Positions 26,201 to 41,100 of a stretch of 64,000 nt of DNA are shown here, in pieces; the first letter of the stretch is position 1, and each line of letters opens with the position of its first letter. Origin of the DNA: Chrysomallon squamiferum (taxonomy: Eukaryota; Mollusca; Gastropoda; Neomphalida; Peltospiridae); contig CM022670.1 of NCBI GenBank assembly GCA_012295275.1, forward strand, positions 11,227,083-11,291,082. Reading direction: 5' to 3'. The notes under the pieces were generated by a model. It had not been told where the DNA came from and did no database searches. It saw nothing but the letters and a program-made list of their open reading frames with translations. Both the position numbers and the translations under genes were made by a program.

Positions 26201-29200
26201 ATGAAATAAAAATAATGAATACAAAACAAAACTGAAGGTTTGTACACAACATTAGTTGATAAATAGAACAACTTTCAGTGGAGTATCTGTTACAAATAAG
26301 TAATATTATTTACTCAATGCTACAGACAATTTAATTGAATGAATATATATTGTAAATATTCAGGAAGGTTTTACTTGCAAATACAGGCAACTCACAAGCC
26401 ATTATCTACATTAGAGCATAGGCACCTCTCCAGTATGTATCATTTAGTGTGTATATTAAACAAAATCCTTTGAATCACTATCAATTTGTTCAGTTTGGGC
26501 TTTTTAAAACTGTTTTTGACAGGTAAGTACAACATCTGGGAAACCAGGTGTGTGTAAATGTTTATATGTTTGGAAAAATACACAGTAACAATTCTCAATT
26601 TAATATAAATCAGTCATTAAATGAAAGTTTCTGACGAGAAATGCATTGTGAAATAACAAGGTATCATCAGTTTAAATGACAACATTACTCTTATACACAA
26701 AACTTTATGAAATTCATGAAATGTATTTTGACTCTTATACTACATGAAACTGAATGGCTGTTAAAAGCTTCAGCAAAACAAACTCTGAACTAGCTGATAC
26801 TGATTTGATTTTTGTCTACTCACAGCTTCTCTCTCCATCCGTTCTTGTTCCATCTGTCTCAGGTGATCCTGGTGACGTTCGTCTTCTTCTTTCTTTTTTC
26901 TCTCTATCTCTCGTCTCCGCTCTTCTGCCATGCGAGCATGCTCTTCCTGCTGCCGTCGTGCCTGAAGTTGTAAAAACTTTCTCAGTTACACAGTCTTCAC
27001 AAGATGAAAAAAAAAGTAGCTGATTTGAATAATTAAGTAATTTAGCGCATTAGCTGTTGTTTTAAAAATCATTAAATTACAACAATTTATTTCAAGACAT
27101 ATCAACTTCTATCAAAATGAGGCATGTATAAAATGAAACATTTATAAATATTTTTGAAATATATTTATATATACAAGGTATGTATATAATAAAGGCAAAA
27201 ATCAGCATTATTGCAGAAGTCATTTAATTTTATAGGCATACTAAAAATTCTGCAAATATAAAAAAAAAGAAAGAATTTTAACAAAATATGACTGATATCC
27301 AATAACTGGTGGCCTGTTGAGCTGGACGGTGATTAAGCCAACAGCAAACTTCCTCTGTGTGTTCTTTCCTTTCCCAGTTTTTCAAAGATATAATCAGAAA
27401 TGAAACATGATAACATTCACAAACTAATGACTGTTATTTATAATGAAAAATGAAACATGGTAAGAGTCACAAACTAATGACTGTTATTTATAATCAGAAA
27501 TTAAACATGGTAACAGTGACAAACTAATGACTGTTATTTATAATCAGAAATGAAACATGGTAAGAGTCACAAACTAATGACTGTTATATCCAGTGATGTG
27601 TAACACTCACTAGCTCCTCCTTCTCGCGGATTCGTCGTCGCTCCTCTTCGACCTCCATCTGCATCCTGCGTCTCTCTTCCTCTATCCTCCGCTCTTCAAT
27701 CTGCTCCTCCATCCTCTCCCTCTCCTTCTCCATCATCTTCTGCATCTTCTTCTCCTCAATCTGACATAAATTACTTATTATTGAGAATGAATCCCATGTT
27801 AATTTCATTTATTCTGTCTTTATTCCACTCTGTTAAGAGAGGTAATATTACACACAAACACACACACACATTTTATTTTTTTAATTGTTTAAGACTGTAT
27901 ATGTGATAATAACTGATTAGGTTATTTTGATAAGCATAAGATGCCAAAAATGTATTTAATTCATTCCTATTTTCAATTATCAGACATGATGTATTGTTTC
28001 CATTTTAAAAAGAAACATATAGTTACAACAGAAGTATTAAAGTTAATATTTTTTCAATTTTATTTACATAAAGTGAGGTAATAAATAAAAAAAAGCCTAA
28101 AAATTATGTTAAAAAAACGAAAATAATGTAAATATGTCAACAGAAACATCTGTCTTGTAAGTAAAGATGTGAAGAATATGAATGATAGTTATATGATTTC
28201 CTTGTGGTTACCTTATGTATTTATTAAATATTTTAGCATATTTGGACTTTTCCTTGTCCTTGTTATATTATTACCTGTCTCTGAAGATCATCTTTATACC
28301 GATCAGCCTCAGATTTCTCTGCTTCAGTCTGTAACACAAATAAAACAATTTGTGAATTAAAAATTGTATCATAAAAATAAAATGAATGCTGTTTGCAACT
28401 ATTCATTATACAAAACATTATTAAATTATGAAAGAATATGCAAAGAATTTTATTAATCATCAATTCAGTACATTTTAAACCTTTAATTACCAACTAATTT
28501 TATCAATGACGATTCAAAAGTCAATCACATACAAAATGTTATTAAACTTTCAAAGAATATTAAAACTTTTTTTTATTAATCATCTCTATTCTGGATATTT
28601 TATATCATCAATTACTGATTAATTTTGATTAATGATGATTGAAAAGTATTTATGCAATCATTACATAAAACATAATTAAAATAACAAATGAATATAATGA
28701 TGATTTATTAAATAGGCATATTTTTAATCTATTGAGGACTCGTGATGATTACATCTAAACTACATCCACTACTCTGTAAATTTGCCCAGAAGCGTCTACA
28801 AATGGTTTTTAATCACCTTTGGCTGTCCGAATATTCCGTGTCCACCCCGAGCATGTGTCACCTCACCCAGTGCTGTGGTTTGTTTGGGCGGAGTTTTGAT
28901 TTTGTCATCGCGAGGAGACGGGGGTCTCGCTGACGTGTAGCCGGCATTCCACTTTCTTGGCGATTCGTAACCTGCCACATTTCCTCGTGAGTTGTCTTTC
29001 AGAACTGTTCTTAAATCAGCTGTTAAAAATAAAAATAAAAATATGATTTACAAAGGATTCATGTGGTATCTTTATTATCATAATTGTTTTATTTATTTGT
29101 CTTAAAAAAAAAAAAAATTTTTTTTTTTTTTTTTATCATTAAGGTATAAAATTTGATAGTGTAAAGTATTTGTTTTTACCAATATTATTTTCTACACTTT

Positions 29201-29612
29201 AAATATATCTGATAAAGTATATCATGTTTGATTTTAATAAATAAAAATAAATAAAATAAATAAAAATAATAATAATAATAATAATGATAAATATAATAAC
29301 AATACATAATAAATATAACAATAATAAATATAATAACAATGATAACAACAACAACAACAACAACAGCAGCAGCAACAATAATAATAAATACTAAAGTCAT
29401 TATCTTCAAGTAGTGGTGAGGAAGAGAAAAGCAGATAATTAAACACGAGTTCCTCACCTACGACGTTTCCACGGTTATCTCTCATTGGGGCTCCTCCTCC
29501 ACCTTTACCAAACGGGTTGTAATTCTTAGCTTCTTCCTCAAACTTCCTGTCATACCTGAAACCAACAAACACAGTCAAAAATTTGTTATCTATCCATTGT
29601 ATTTAACAAAAA

Positions 29613-29643
<31 letters not shown>

Positions 29644-30207
29644 AAAAAAAGAAAGAAAAGAATATTTTAAATGAAAATATCAATTAAGCTGAATGTGAAA
29701 AAAAATTAAAATAATAATAATAATAATAAAAACAAACAAATAAAAAAAATAAAACCAAAAAACAATATAATATACCATAAAGTAATATAATGTAATGCCA
29801 TGAAAATTAATGAAAACAGAGAAATTAAAACTAAAATAAACAAACATTTCTTTCTCTAGTTTTTCCTGTTCCTTCTTTCTTCTGACTTCTTCCATCTTAA
29901 AAAAACAACAGCAAAAAAAACAGTTAAAAAAAACCTTGTGTACAAACATTACCAGGCTGATATACACAAAAATAATCTTCTCCAGTGCACATCACTATTT
30001 TAATTATCCAAACAAATATAAATTAGAAATAAATGATTAAAACTAAAAAATGACTTTCAGGTAATAATTTTTTTGAAAAACACTAATTAGTTTTAAAATT
30101 AAAGAAATAGTAGATCACATGGTCCTGTATTAGATTTATTTATAAATGAATTATTTGCAAATTATATTTTGTTACTCCTCTCTATATTTTATATTATAAC
30201 ATATATA

Positions 30208-30241
<34 letters not shown>

Positions 30242-33200
30242 GACACATACAAATATCTATCTATATATATATATATATATATAAAATATTCTGTTATGAA
30301 CATGATTATAAATATATAAGTAATGATGTTGATGATGATAATAGTAGTAGTAGTAGTAGTAGTAGTAGTATAATAAAAAATAAAACACACTTGTTTTCTG
30401 AGTTCTGCTTGGTACTGTTGCTGTTTTGCTTTTTTGGAATCATTTTCATTGGAACTGTCAGGTAATGGTCCAACTGCACCACCACCTCCACCTCCCCCAC
30501 CACCACCACCAATAAAATTTCCACCATCCCTGCAAAGAAGAAATTACAATAACAAACAAAACAATAATTATAACTAATGTTATTTGCTTTGAAGACATTC
30601 AGGTATTCTGCCCATCAGATTAAATGTATACCTGTTATCAAATCTAACATATTAAATGTACACCTGTTATCAAATCTAACTGATGAAATGTATACCTGTT
30701 ATCAAATCTAACAGATTAAATGTACACCTGTTATCAAATCTAACTGATGAAATGTATACCTGTTATCAAATCTAACTGATGAAATGTATACCTGTTATCA
30801 AATCTAACAGATTAAATGTATACCTGTTATCAAATCTAACTGATGAAATGTATACCTGTTATCAAATCTAACAGATTATGTGTACATCTGTTATCAAATC
30901 TAACTGATTAAATGTATACCTGTTAACAAATCTAACAGATTAAAGGTATACCTGTTATCAAATCTAACAGATTAAAGGTATACCTGTTATCAAATCTAAC
31001 TGATTAAACGTATACCTGTTATCAAATCTAACTGATTAAACGTATACCTGTTATCAAATCTAACTCTGGATGGTGCAGCTGCTGATGCCATAGGAACTGG
31101 AGCTGCCTGTGCATAAGCAGCAGGTTGTGCAGTCACACTAGGTGCTGAAACATACATCATAATTATTTTAATTAGCGTTTCCATCTATTAATTCATGCAA
31201 ATATTTTGTAAAATTCTTACTCAACTATCCCTGTAAGTTAATTTTTTTAATGTATTTTTGTTTTATAAACTGAAGCATTTATTTCAAGATTTTTTTTTTT
31301 TTTTTTATCATATATTTCCGTTTCTTTAACTGTGATTTCAGAGAAAAGGAGGTAGGTATATCATTACTGTGGTGTGTACAACAAGTTTCAAAAGTGTTTC
31401 AGCCAGAGTTTGTGAGCATGTGGTGTTCCCTGTCTTACGTGTACAAACCTGCAATGTCAGCACTGAGGGGGTGCATGCTACCAAGATAGTGATACTGTTC
31501 ATCAAGAGAAGTGTAGCCTGTCCCACCTGACAGATATGGTCTGCAAATACACATCCAGTTATATGTCACATTTCTATTATATACATATTTTGTTTCTTTA
31601 ATATTATTAGACAAATTCAATTTGACTGAACTAAATAAATACTGTTAATTTATTCAAGATATAACTGATGATTATCCACTGACATCTAGTTTTAATTTTT
31701 TTTTTTCTCTCTCATTTTTTAAAAATATGCTGACACAACACAAGTTCAGTCATATATTTTAAATTAAGACATTACATATTACATGAAATGTAAGCAGAAA
31801 TAAATCTAGCCAATTTTAAACTGAAATAAAAGAATAATGAAGTAAATTAATATTAAAACTGAACTCACGATGGTTCGTATTTGAGCTGTGGAGGTGGTTG
31901 GACAGAAAGATGTTTTGGTGGCTCCAGCAGTGCATCAAAGCCTCTCTCTAAAATACCACCATCAGGCTCTGAGTGCAAACCTCGGTCTTTCCTCAAGCCA
32001 TAGTTCAACTTTAATGGCTTGTCAAGTTCTTTCAGTTTCTCAAGATCTGCATCGTTTGTGTATTTTCTCCGACCAAGAACATATTCTGAGCGTGGACTAA
32101 AGAAACATACAAAAATTAAAAAGGCATTGAGTTGTTTTTTTTCAGATTTAGTAAGACTACAGGAAGAAAAACTACACTAAACAGAAATCTGAAAAGTTAA
32201 GTTTTATCTATTATTTTTATTATATAAATATATATATATTATTGTTTTGAAACAGCTCTGCGCTTAGTACTAACAGAAACAGATAGTGGTAGAATATTAG
32301 ATGTTATTTCCAAGAAAGAAATTACTTAATTTTCAAAATTTACCTAAATACACAGTCAAATAACATAATTTTTTTAGCTGAAACAAAAATGTAATGAATA
32401 TTTTTTTAAACAGTCTACCTTATTTGATCATAGTTGGCCAGCCTGGACGAGTAAACAACATCACTGAATGGATACTGCTGTCCCACGACAACTGCTGGTT
32501 GTGCTGGGGGAGGCTGTGCTGGAGGGGGAGCCGACTGGCTGGTTTCTCGATACTGGCTGTACTGGTTGTTTCTTTTCACTGGATCATTTACTGCAGATGC
32601 ACTTATCTGAAGGTCCTCGTTCCTTTCCCTGTCACAGTAATTAGAATTAAAAAAATGTAAATTATTTAGTTCTGAAACCAATGTGCTTTAATTTCAAAGT
32701 AATCACAATTAAAATTAAAAAAAAGTCAGTTATTTAATTCTGAAACCAACATATATTAATTTGGCAATAAATTGAAATAAAAAAAGAGTAAATTATTCAA
32801 TTGTGAAACATGTTAATTTTAAGTAATTAGAATAAAATAAAATGTGTATTGTTTAATTGTTAAACAACTTAAAACAAATGCATCATACAGGTGAGTACTG
32901 GATCAGTATAAATATTTAGGTACTTGCACACATTTTAAATATTATTCTCCTTATAATTACTTTGTCACGTAGTTATTTATAAAAATATTCAACCTTTCTC
33001 TCTAGGCACTGATAAAAAATATATCTAACCGTCTTTTCATTTCTTGCGTTTCTTTCATCTGTTTTTCCAGTTCCATCCTGTACTGTTCCTTTTGTCTCTG
33101 CACAGCACTAGCTTGTCGGTCACGACCTACAACAACAATTAAAATCTCTTCGGTTTATTTAATTTCTTTCTTTTTTATTTCAATATCTCTTTGCTTTTCC

Positions 33201-36200
33201 TTTTGTGCAATGAACAAAAATGGTGAAAACAGTTTGCCAGGGAAGTTAAAAGAATTAAAAAAAAAAGCAAATAACAGAGATATATTAACTGTAAAATGAT
33301 ATCAAATTATTTTTAAATAATTAAATGAAACAGTTTTCTTGACACTCCTGATGTATTCCAATGTATTTCTGTAATTACTGGCTATAACCAAATAACAACA
33401 TTTTTCATTCTTTCATGAGAGTATATTCCTACAAATAATTATTAATTTCAACAAAGACAGAAGTAATCCTTTTGTTCTCTCTGCTTTCAAATGATCATGA
33501 CGTGATAAATACTGATGACATTTTCAAATAAAAATATAAAACTATAATCCATTTATTACACACTAGAAAATCTAAAAAAATTTAAAGGCAGTTTCTCACA
33601 ATTAAGAAATATCTTTCACTTAATATAAACATTAAAAACAATTCTGATTTTTATAAGCAAAGCAAATCACTAATGTACTTACTACAACATCAAAATAACA
33701 ATGTGAAAATATAAACATCACAATAAAATATAATGTTCAAAGCATAAGTGAATATTGTTAATATATATTTAAAAATATATTTCAAACAACTACTGGTTTT
33801 CATATTATTGTCACTTTCTGAATCTTACATTAACTATAAAAACTATTTGGTTAGTGTTATTTGTATTTAAAAGGTGGGTGACAAACAATTTTTAATGTGA
33901 ATTCAACTCACATTACCAAAAATAATATCTTCATTAAATTCTTAACATATTAATAACATTTTTAAAGTAAAATTCAAAGACAATATTTCAATATTTGTAC
34001 ATAAATCCATTTTGTGCCATTTTGTTCATCTTTAAGAATATGTGTGTATGTTACATATTTCTGTCACTCGAGAAACAATATCATAACATCTAATTCAACC
34101 TATTAAAAAATGCTACAAATAGTTTTTCCAGGAGCATTTGTATTTGTATTTTTGTGTGGATGTGCATGTGTGTGTGTGTGTGTTTGTGTGTTAAAAATAT
34201 AATTAGGTAACTGATGGTGCAAACAAAAAAATAAGGGTAAAAACTATTTGTATGAATAAACTATTATTTTCAGAATCTTAAATTAAGTTCAATGTATCAT
34301 CATGTGCTAAAAAGTTTTCACATGAATAATGAAGTGTATCTAGTAGTCAGTAAATTACTGTCATCAGAACAAAGTGATATGAATACACATGTATGATTCA
34401 TGTATGATGGCCTACAATTATGAAGACCTAACTGAAAAAACAAGCATTCTCCACAAGCAGTTAAACTATTTTGTTGAAAATGACAAAAAAGAAATTAAAA
34501 ATTGTTGCTTACAGCTTGCCAGAGAAATGGAGTTTGGCAGGCGATGAACTTTAAGAATGCACTGCTGTAGAATTGACTTATCACTCGGTGGATTCGCAGA
34601 AATAACAATAGCAAAATTTTACATCCTTATTAAAAGTGACATCTCCCTGCAGTCTCATTCCTACATGAGGAGGTTTCTTGTAAAATCCTTAAGATCTTTA
34701 TCTTGTTTATCCTATAAATTAACTTTGCTTGTTTTGTGCACAACAGTACACAACATAATGCATTTAAATAACAAAGATCATTTCATTTTTTTTCATATAG
34801 TTATATATGGTGCATTTGGAGATAGTGTAACTTTTATTTTCAGTGTTTGTGTTAATTTCAGGAAGTAGAGTGTGATTTAAAAATAAAATAAAAAAGTAAT
34901 TAAATAAAAATAAAAACAGTAAAACAAAGATGAAGAAATTAAATTTTAAAATTTTAGAATTTTAAAAATTTTAATAATTAAAACATTGTGCCACAGAATA
35001 AACAACAACCATGCACAATGTATGTTGCAAAGGAATTTTGTCCTATTATCATTTTGAAACAAATAATAAATTGAAAATTTTAATTTTAAAAGATATTAAT
35101 AATACAGAAAATATCTTTTGTTGTTGTTGTTTTTGGGAAGGTTCTTCTTCTTTTTTTTTTTTTTTCTAAATGAATATTTATATTTTATGTCTGTATTATT
35201 ATAATTTTTATTTTATTATTTTAACCTTTGGTTCCTGATTATTATTTGTTGGAGAAATAAGATGTGCTTCAAGAATTTATTATTAAACATTATTTATTTC
35301 CCTGTTTGAGTATTTCAGTACAGCTCAGAGGTAACATCATGTATATGTGAAATATCAAATAATAATCTACTAGATTGGCTTTCTTTTAATCATAACTGGT
35401 GAACATATATGCTGGTCGAAAAATAAATGTGAATAACAATCTAACTTACAAATCTCTGTGCTAATTCATTCTACAACAGTGTTAATATTATTAACTTCCT
35501 AAAAATTTATACAAGCATTAATTAAAATTCTAATAACTAGTCTACACTCCACCATGCTAAAAAAATTAATAAATAAATAAATAATAATAATAATGATAAT
35601 AATAAACAAAAATAAAAACTATATATAATTCTTGTAACATATAAATATAACCTCAAAAATCTTTAATACATTTAATGGTATTGTTAATTTTAATACTGTT
35701 TTATAAAATGTACAGGACTAGTTACCCAAATACACTAATAAATTAAAAGACCTTAACTAACTCTTCATAATATAAAAATGAACAAGTATTAATATTATAA
35801 AATATCTCAGTTATGTGTATCTATGTACTTTTTAGTATCATGCCTTGAAATAATGCTGAAACAGTAACTACAAAAACATTCAAAATTTTTCAAATGTTTT
35901 CTCCATTCTCTAAATAGGATTTAGAATAACTTGAATTATGTCCATATAATCTTTTATTTGAAATGATGACACACAGTTACTAATGAAAACATAATTTCTA
36001 ATTTATTTTCTGAGTATATATTCCATACAGGCCAATATACAATAATTACATATGGAAATAGCATGAAATATACAATATAATTTCATCATTGTCGTGTATC
36101 AAAATTACAAAAAAGCTAATAAAAGCAAACAATTTAAATTTTCCATATGCAATGTGACATAAACTAGAACTTTGCCAACCATTCCTCCTCCAAAACACAT

Positions 36201-38130
36201 TTGCTAAGATCAGTGCAGGACTGAAAGAAGTGAGACAAAACAAGAACTGAGTGTTAGAAAGTAGTGTGATGTGAGTCAGTTAAAAGCACATACCAGCAGA
36301 TCCAATCTGGCCTGAAATAAGAGTTTTGGTCAGTAAACACACTCACAATATGTTATGTTTCAGTGCTGTTATTTACGTGCCACTCAGAATATATATGTAT
36401 ATATTTTTTTATAAGATTCAAAAATTAAAATATTATATCCTAAAATCAATCCAAAAACATCCAAATTTTTAAAATTTTTCATGTCATAAAAAAAAAAATA
36501 ATAATAATAAAATAAAATAAAATAAATAAATAATAAAATAAATAAAAATAAAAATGAAAATAATTAAACATGATTAAAAAATAATAATAATAGTAACAAA
36601 GCATGATAATTATACTTTTTGCAAAATTTTGTAGAATGTATGCTGAAATATTATCACTTCACAATATGAAAAATTATATAAGACATAATAATAAAGAAAA
36701 TAAATAAACAAACAAACAAATATAAGTTATTCTATAGAATGATTTAAGTATTCAAAAAACTTAATATTAAAAATAAAATTTCACTTTTCTTTATCAGCCA
36801 TTATTAGTAACAGACAGGATATATATATGTGCAGAAAAATAAAAATGTTAATGCACACATTACACTAGTAAATTAGCGTATTACAGTTTGCTTTGGGATT
36901 ACATAAAGACAAGATTTTTACTGTATATTTTGAAAGTAAAAGTACATTTAATATAGAAATGAGAGAGAAAGAGAGGGAGAGAGAGAGACATTTGTATTCT
37001 ATAAAGAGGCTGTCTTACCAATAGGAAGAGTAGCATAGTATTCAGCATTGTTAGCTCTGGCAGGCTCTCTCCTTGGTGTTGGTCTTCTTGGTGGCTCAGT
37101 CTGTAAAGACAAAACATGTTAAAAACCATTAAAGCTGAACTACTAAATGATTCTCCTTAAATAATAACACGACATGAACTTGACCCTTAAAAAATCTAAC
37201 AATCAGTAAATGATAGTTAAATTTTTCTGACTTTTGTTTTGAAAATGTGATCTGTTGACAACTGCTGAAAAGATAAAGATGAGTGCTACTAAGATAAAAA
37301 AAAAAAAAAAAAGAACTAAAAGCAGCATTTGAAAGTATTTAAATTTAATAATAAATTTAAAAAATGCAAAGTTAGAAAATAATAATAATAAAAGCTTATT
37401 AAATATCTAACTAGCAATCTATAAAATCTATTAATTTATAAAAAAAATTAAACTTAAAATAGTCTGTTAAATTTGTATTATTATTATTAGTAGTAGTAGT
37501 AGTAGTAGTAGTATAAATATAGTAAGAAAACTTGTTAATATGTTAGTAAATCCAACTCGTTATATTCTACCTTTGGGACAACATCTGCTGCATTTGTCTG
37601 ATGCCTAGAAGTCAGTACCTGGTCTAAGTCATCCTATGAGAGTTAGTAGAAAGAGTGCAAAAAAGATAAATAACAATAATCATAATAATAATAATAATAA
37701 ATTAATAATAAATGTAAGCAATAGAAAATATTGAGTGCTTTAAATATTTACTTATTAAACTACAAGATTAACTGTTCTTCAACACTTTTTTCATTATTTT
37801 TGTAGATTTTATTTATTAGTTTTGCAGATTATTTGGTCATTAAGATTTAATATTGGTGTGTATAATCTACTGGCCAACTACATTTTAAAAGAAGTCAATA
37901 CTAAACTAACAACATCAAAAATAACTGTATTAATTATTTACATTACTTACAGTATTTAGGATTTTAAAAAATCTAAAAATAATCAAGTCATAACTGACAT
38001 ATTATTCCATTATGATTATTTCAACACTTAATTGTTTTTATACCCTAGAAATCAATCTAATTAATAAAAATAAAAATAAACAAATTTGATATATAAATTT
38101 AAAATAATCTATCAAAGATATGAAGTCCTC

Positions 38131-38169
<39 letters not shown>

Positions 38170-41100
38170 GTGTTGGTGTAATTCTACTTCATTATATATT
38201 TGCAAGATGACCTATAACTTCATCTGGATAACACTTTTAGAATAGAATAATTAAAAAACAAAAAAAACAACTAACTTTTGAATGGTAAATGGCTGACATA
38301 AAACAACCTAACTAATCAAATCTAAAATGTGTCATTATGACTGCAAGTTAAAATAAAGACGTACACAGGATATGCTTTGGTTTTAAATTATGAATTAAAA
38401 TAAATACCTTAATCTAACTAATTTACTAAAAGGATGTACATGAAAGCATCTATAAACAAATTACAATTTGGTTTTCAATAAAAGTTTCTGTGTAAACATG
38501 CATTTTCACAAATTGTTTTTAAAAAAATTTCTTAATTCCTGAAGGAATTGGCTTTCTATTTGTTTGGTTATTGTAATATACTTATCTGACTAGCTGTTTA
38601 ATATATTCACTGGCTAATTTTCTGACTAGACAATACACTCCACTTACTTACATCATCTGTTTAACATACTGTTTAATATAAGACTTACATCATCTGTTTA
38701 ACATACTTTACTTGCATTGCACTTCTTACATTATTTGACTAGAAAAGAAAAGTTTAATATAAGACTTACACTTGCTCACATTATTTGACTACAAAAGTTT
38801 AATGTAACATCTGCACTTTTGACTTACATTATTTGACTAGAAAAGTTTAATGTAGCATTTACCTTGCTTTTAATACATTATTTTTGACTTTTAATATAAG
38901 ACTTACACTTGCTTACATTTCCTTAATTTCTTTTTTGACTAGCTGATATAGTTCACTTGCTTAATTTACTGAAAGCTGTTATTCATGCTGCACTTTCTTA
39001 TCAAATGTAGCCAGCTGTTTTTGTGTAATATATTGAACTTGCTTACAATATTTGACTAGATGTTTAAAGTATGTCATACAGCACTTGCTCACCTTGGGGC
39101 TATTTGAGTAATCCTGCAGTCGTGAAAGCTGCTTAACAAAACATGAATGTACTAGCAACAAGGTTAAAATAATCAGTCATTACAAACTATATAATTAGTC
39201 TTTCTAGGCCGCATTTTATAGAAATGTTACCAACTACATAATACACTGATACTTGTTTTTTTTCTCAACAAGTGAATATTCTCTGTGCCATCAAAGCACT
39301 GCATACTTTATATAAATGAACATTTATTATCATAATAAACATTTATAAGAATTAAAATCTCTACTAATACTGAATTTTTGTAACTTCTCTATCATGAAAA
39401 TCATAAAAGATATATTCAAAAAGCGTATTGCAACTGAAATACAAATAATCTTTGCAGAGTTCAAAGAAAATGAAATTCTTTTCAAGATAATTGTTTATAA
39501 AGCAAAATATCACAGTCAAGAAAATACAGTTAGGTAAATTAATTTGTCAACCAATTCTACTCAGTTGCAAGATGCTGGATATCACAAGTGATTGCAAAGT
39601 GAGTGAAAGAATAATTTAAGTGAATACAAAAATTCAATATGACAAAAATAAAACACAAAGTGTAAACAAAATTATAATAAATTTAACAAATAATAATAAC
39701 AAAACAATGCATCATTAGCAGAATCTTTGATAAAAAGGAAAATAAAAACAAACAAGTTCAGAACTTTATTTCCAAAGAAACTGAAGGCAAAGTGAACTTT
39801 AACTCTTCCTGGCCAAACTTACATTAAAATGACGTGGGTCCTCAAAGTTGTAATATGCATTCTATTTAGCAATAAAAATCTAATCAGATCAAATATTGTT
39901 TTGTTTTTGTTTTTTGTTTTGAGTTTTAAACAGAGGAACTTTCATTCATATTTATTATTCAGTAACCTGTAAATTCAATTATTTTTTTCTTATTCCAGTT
40001 AACATCAAAAATCTGTAAAATATTAAAAATGTTTTAAAAGCTTTAACATATTTTACTAACAAAACAAAATAGATAAATAAATAAAAGCCTAAAAAAAAAA
40101 GCTAACAACCGTTTTTCTTCCATAAACCAAACTAAAATAATTCTTTACCCGAGTAACTTTCTATCTAACAGTGACTGGTTTTGTATGCTTGAGTAACAGC
40201 AGCTGTAATGATTAGTACTGAAACCAGAGGACAAAACAAGACAAACAGTTACCAGAACAGGGTAGTCTGTGTCTCGAGCCAGTGGTCGAGGACTGAGCCA
40301 ATTTGGGTTCTCAAGGACATTGTTTTGTACGCGATCAGCTTGGAACATTTGCTTCCTATTGTGCAAGAAAATAAACTTAAAGAATGCAAACAGTCTGCAC
40401 TAAACACAGGAAAGAACATGAAAAAAAAAAAATACTAATGACAAAAATAGATGAAAACAAATACTAAATAAGAATTAGTTCATCCTTTAAAGTTCACCTA
40501 AAAATAAATAACTGATTTAAAATTTTGAATTATAATACAATTTTATTTTATAATATGACAGCATATTATAAAATATTGGGGAAAAAAAGGTTTAATAAAT
40601 AAAATCATATATGTAATTTTTAAGTGTTTATATATATATATTTATTTTGTTTTCATTCGGATAATTTATAAATCTGAATTTTACAACAAAATAATTTCTG
40701 AACAGTAATTTGTGCAATAAAGAGATTGAGAATGAAAAAGTCACTCAGGACAAGGGTGCTTGTAATGGACAGATGTGTTTGGTCAGAACACTTAGAGTTA
40801 CCACTGTCATATGCTCTTGGGCTAATAAATTATCCTTCTGGACTATCTTTCCATTCCTAGGAAAATTTAATTATTAAACACAACACATGATTTTGTAATT
40901 TATTAAAAAAGTAAACTGAAATATGCAGAGAGCTAACTCTAGCTTGAAATACATTATTAATCATTAATCACTTGAGTTAGTATTATTTTGTTTTATTTAT
41001 TTACATTCCAACTGTCAGTATACAGATATGAATTTAAAATATTTATATCAATATTATCTGTTTAAAACACATAAAACTTACTTTGACTCAAATTCTCGAT

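Noticed and set aside
27584-27808. 74-codon ORF starting MKLTWDSFSII
   Set aside because: Only 27611-27760 is coding (CSPP1 exon 38). The ATG and both ends lie in introns, so this is not a separate gene.
30996-31184. 62-codon ORF continuing past CSPP1 exon 32
   Set aside because: The real exon ends at 31048; the extension (YTFNQLDLITG) is read-through of the 32-bp array.
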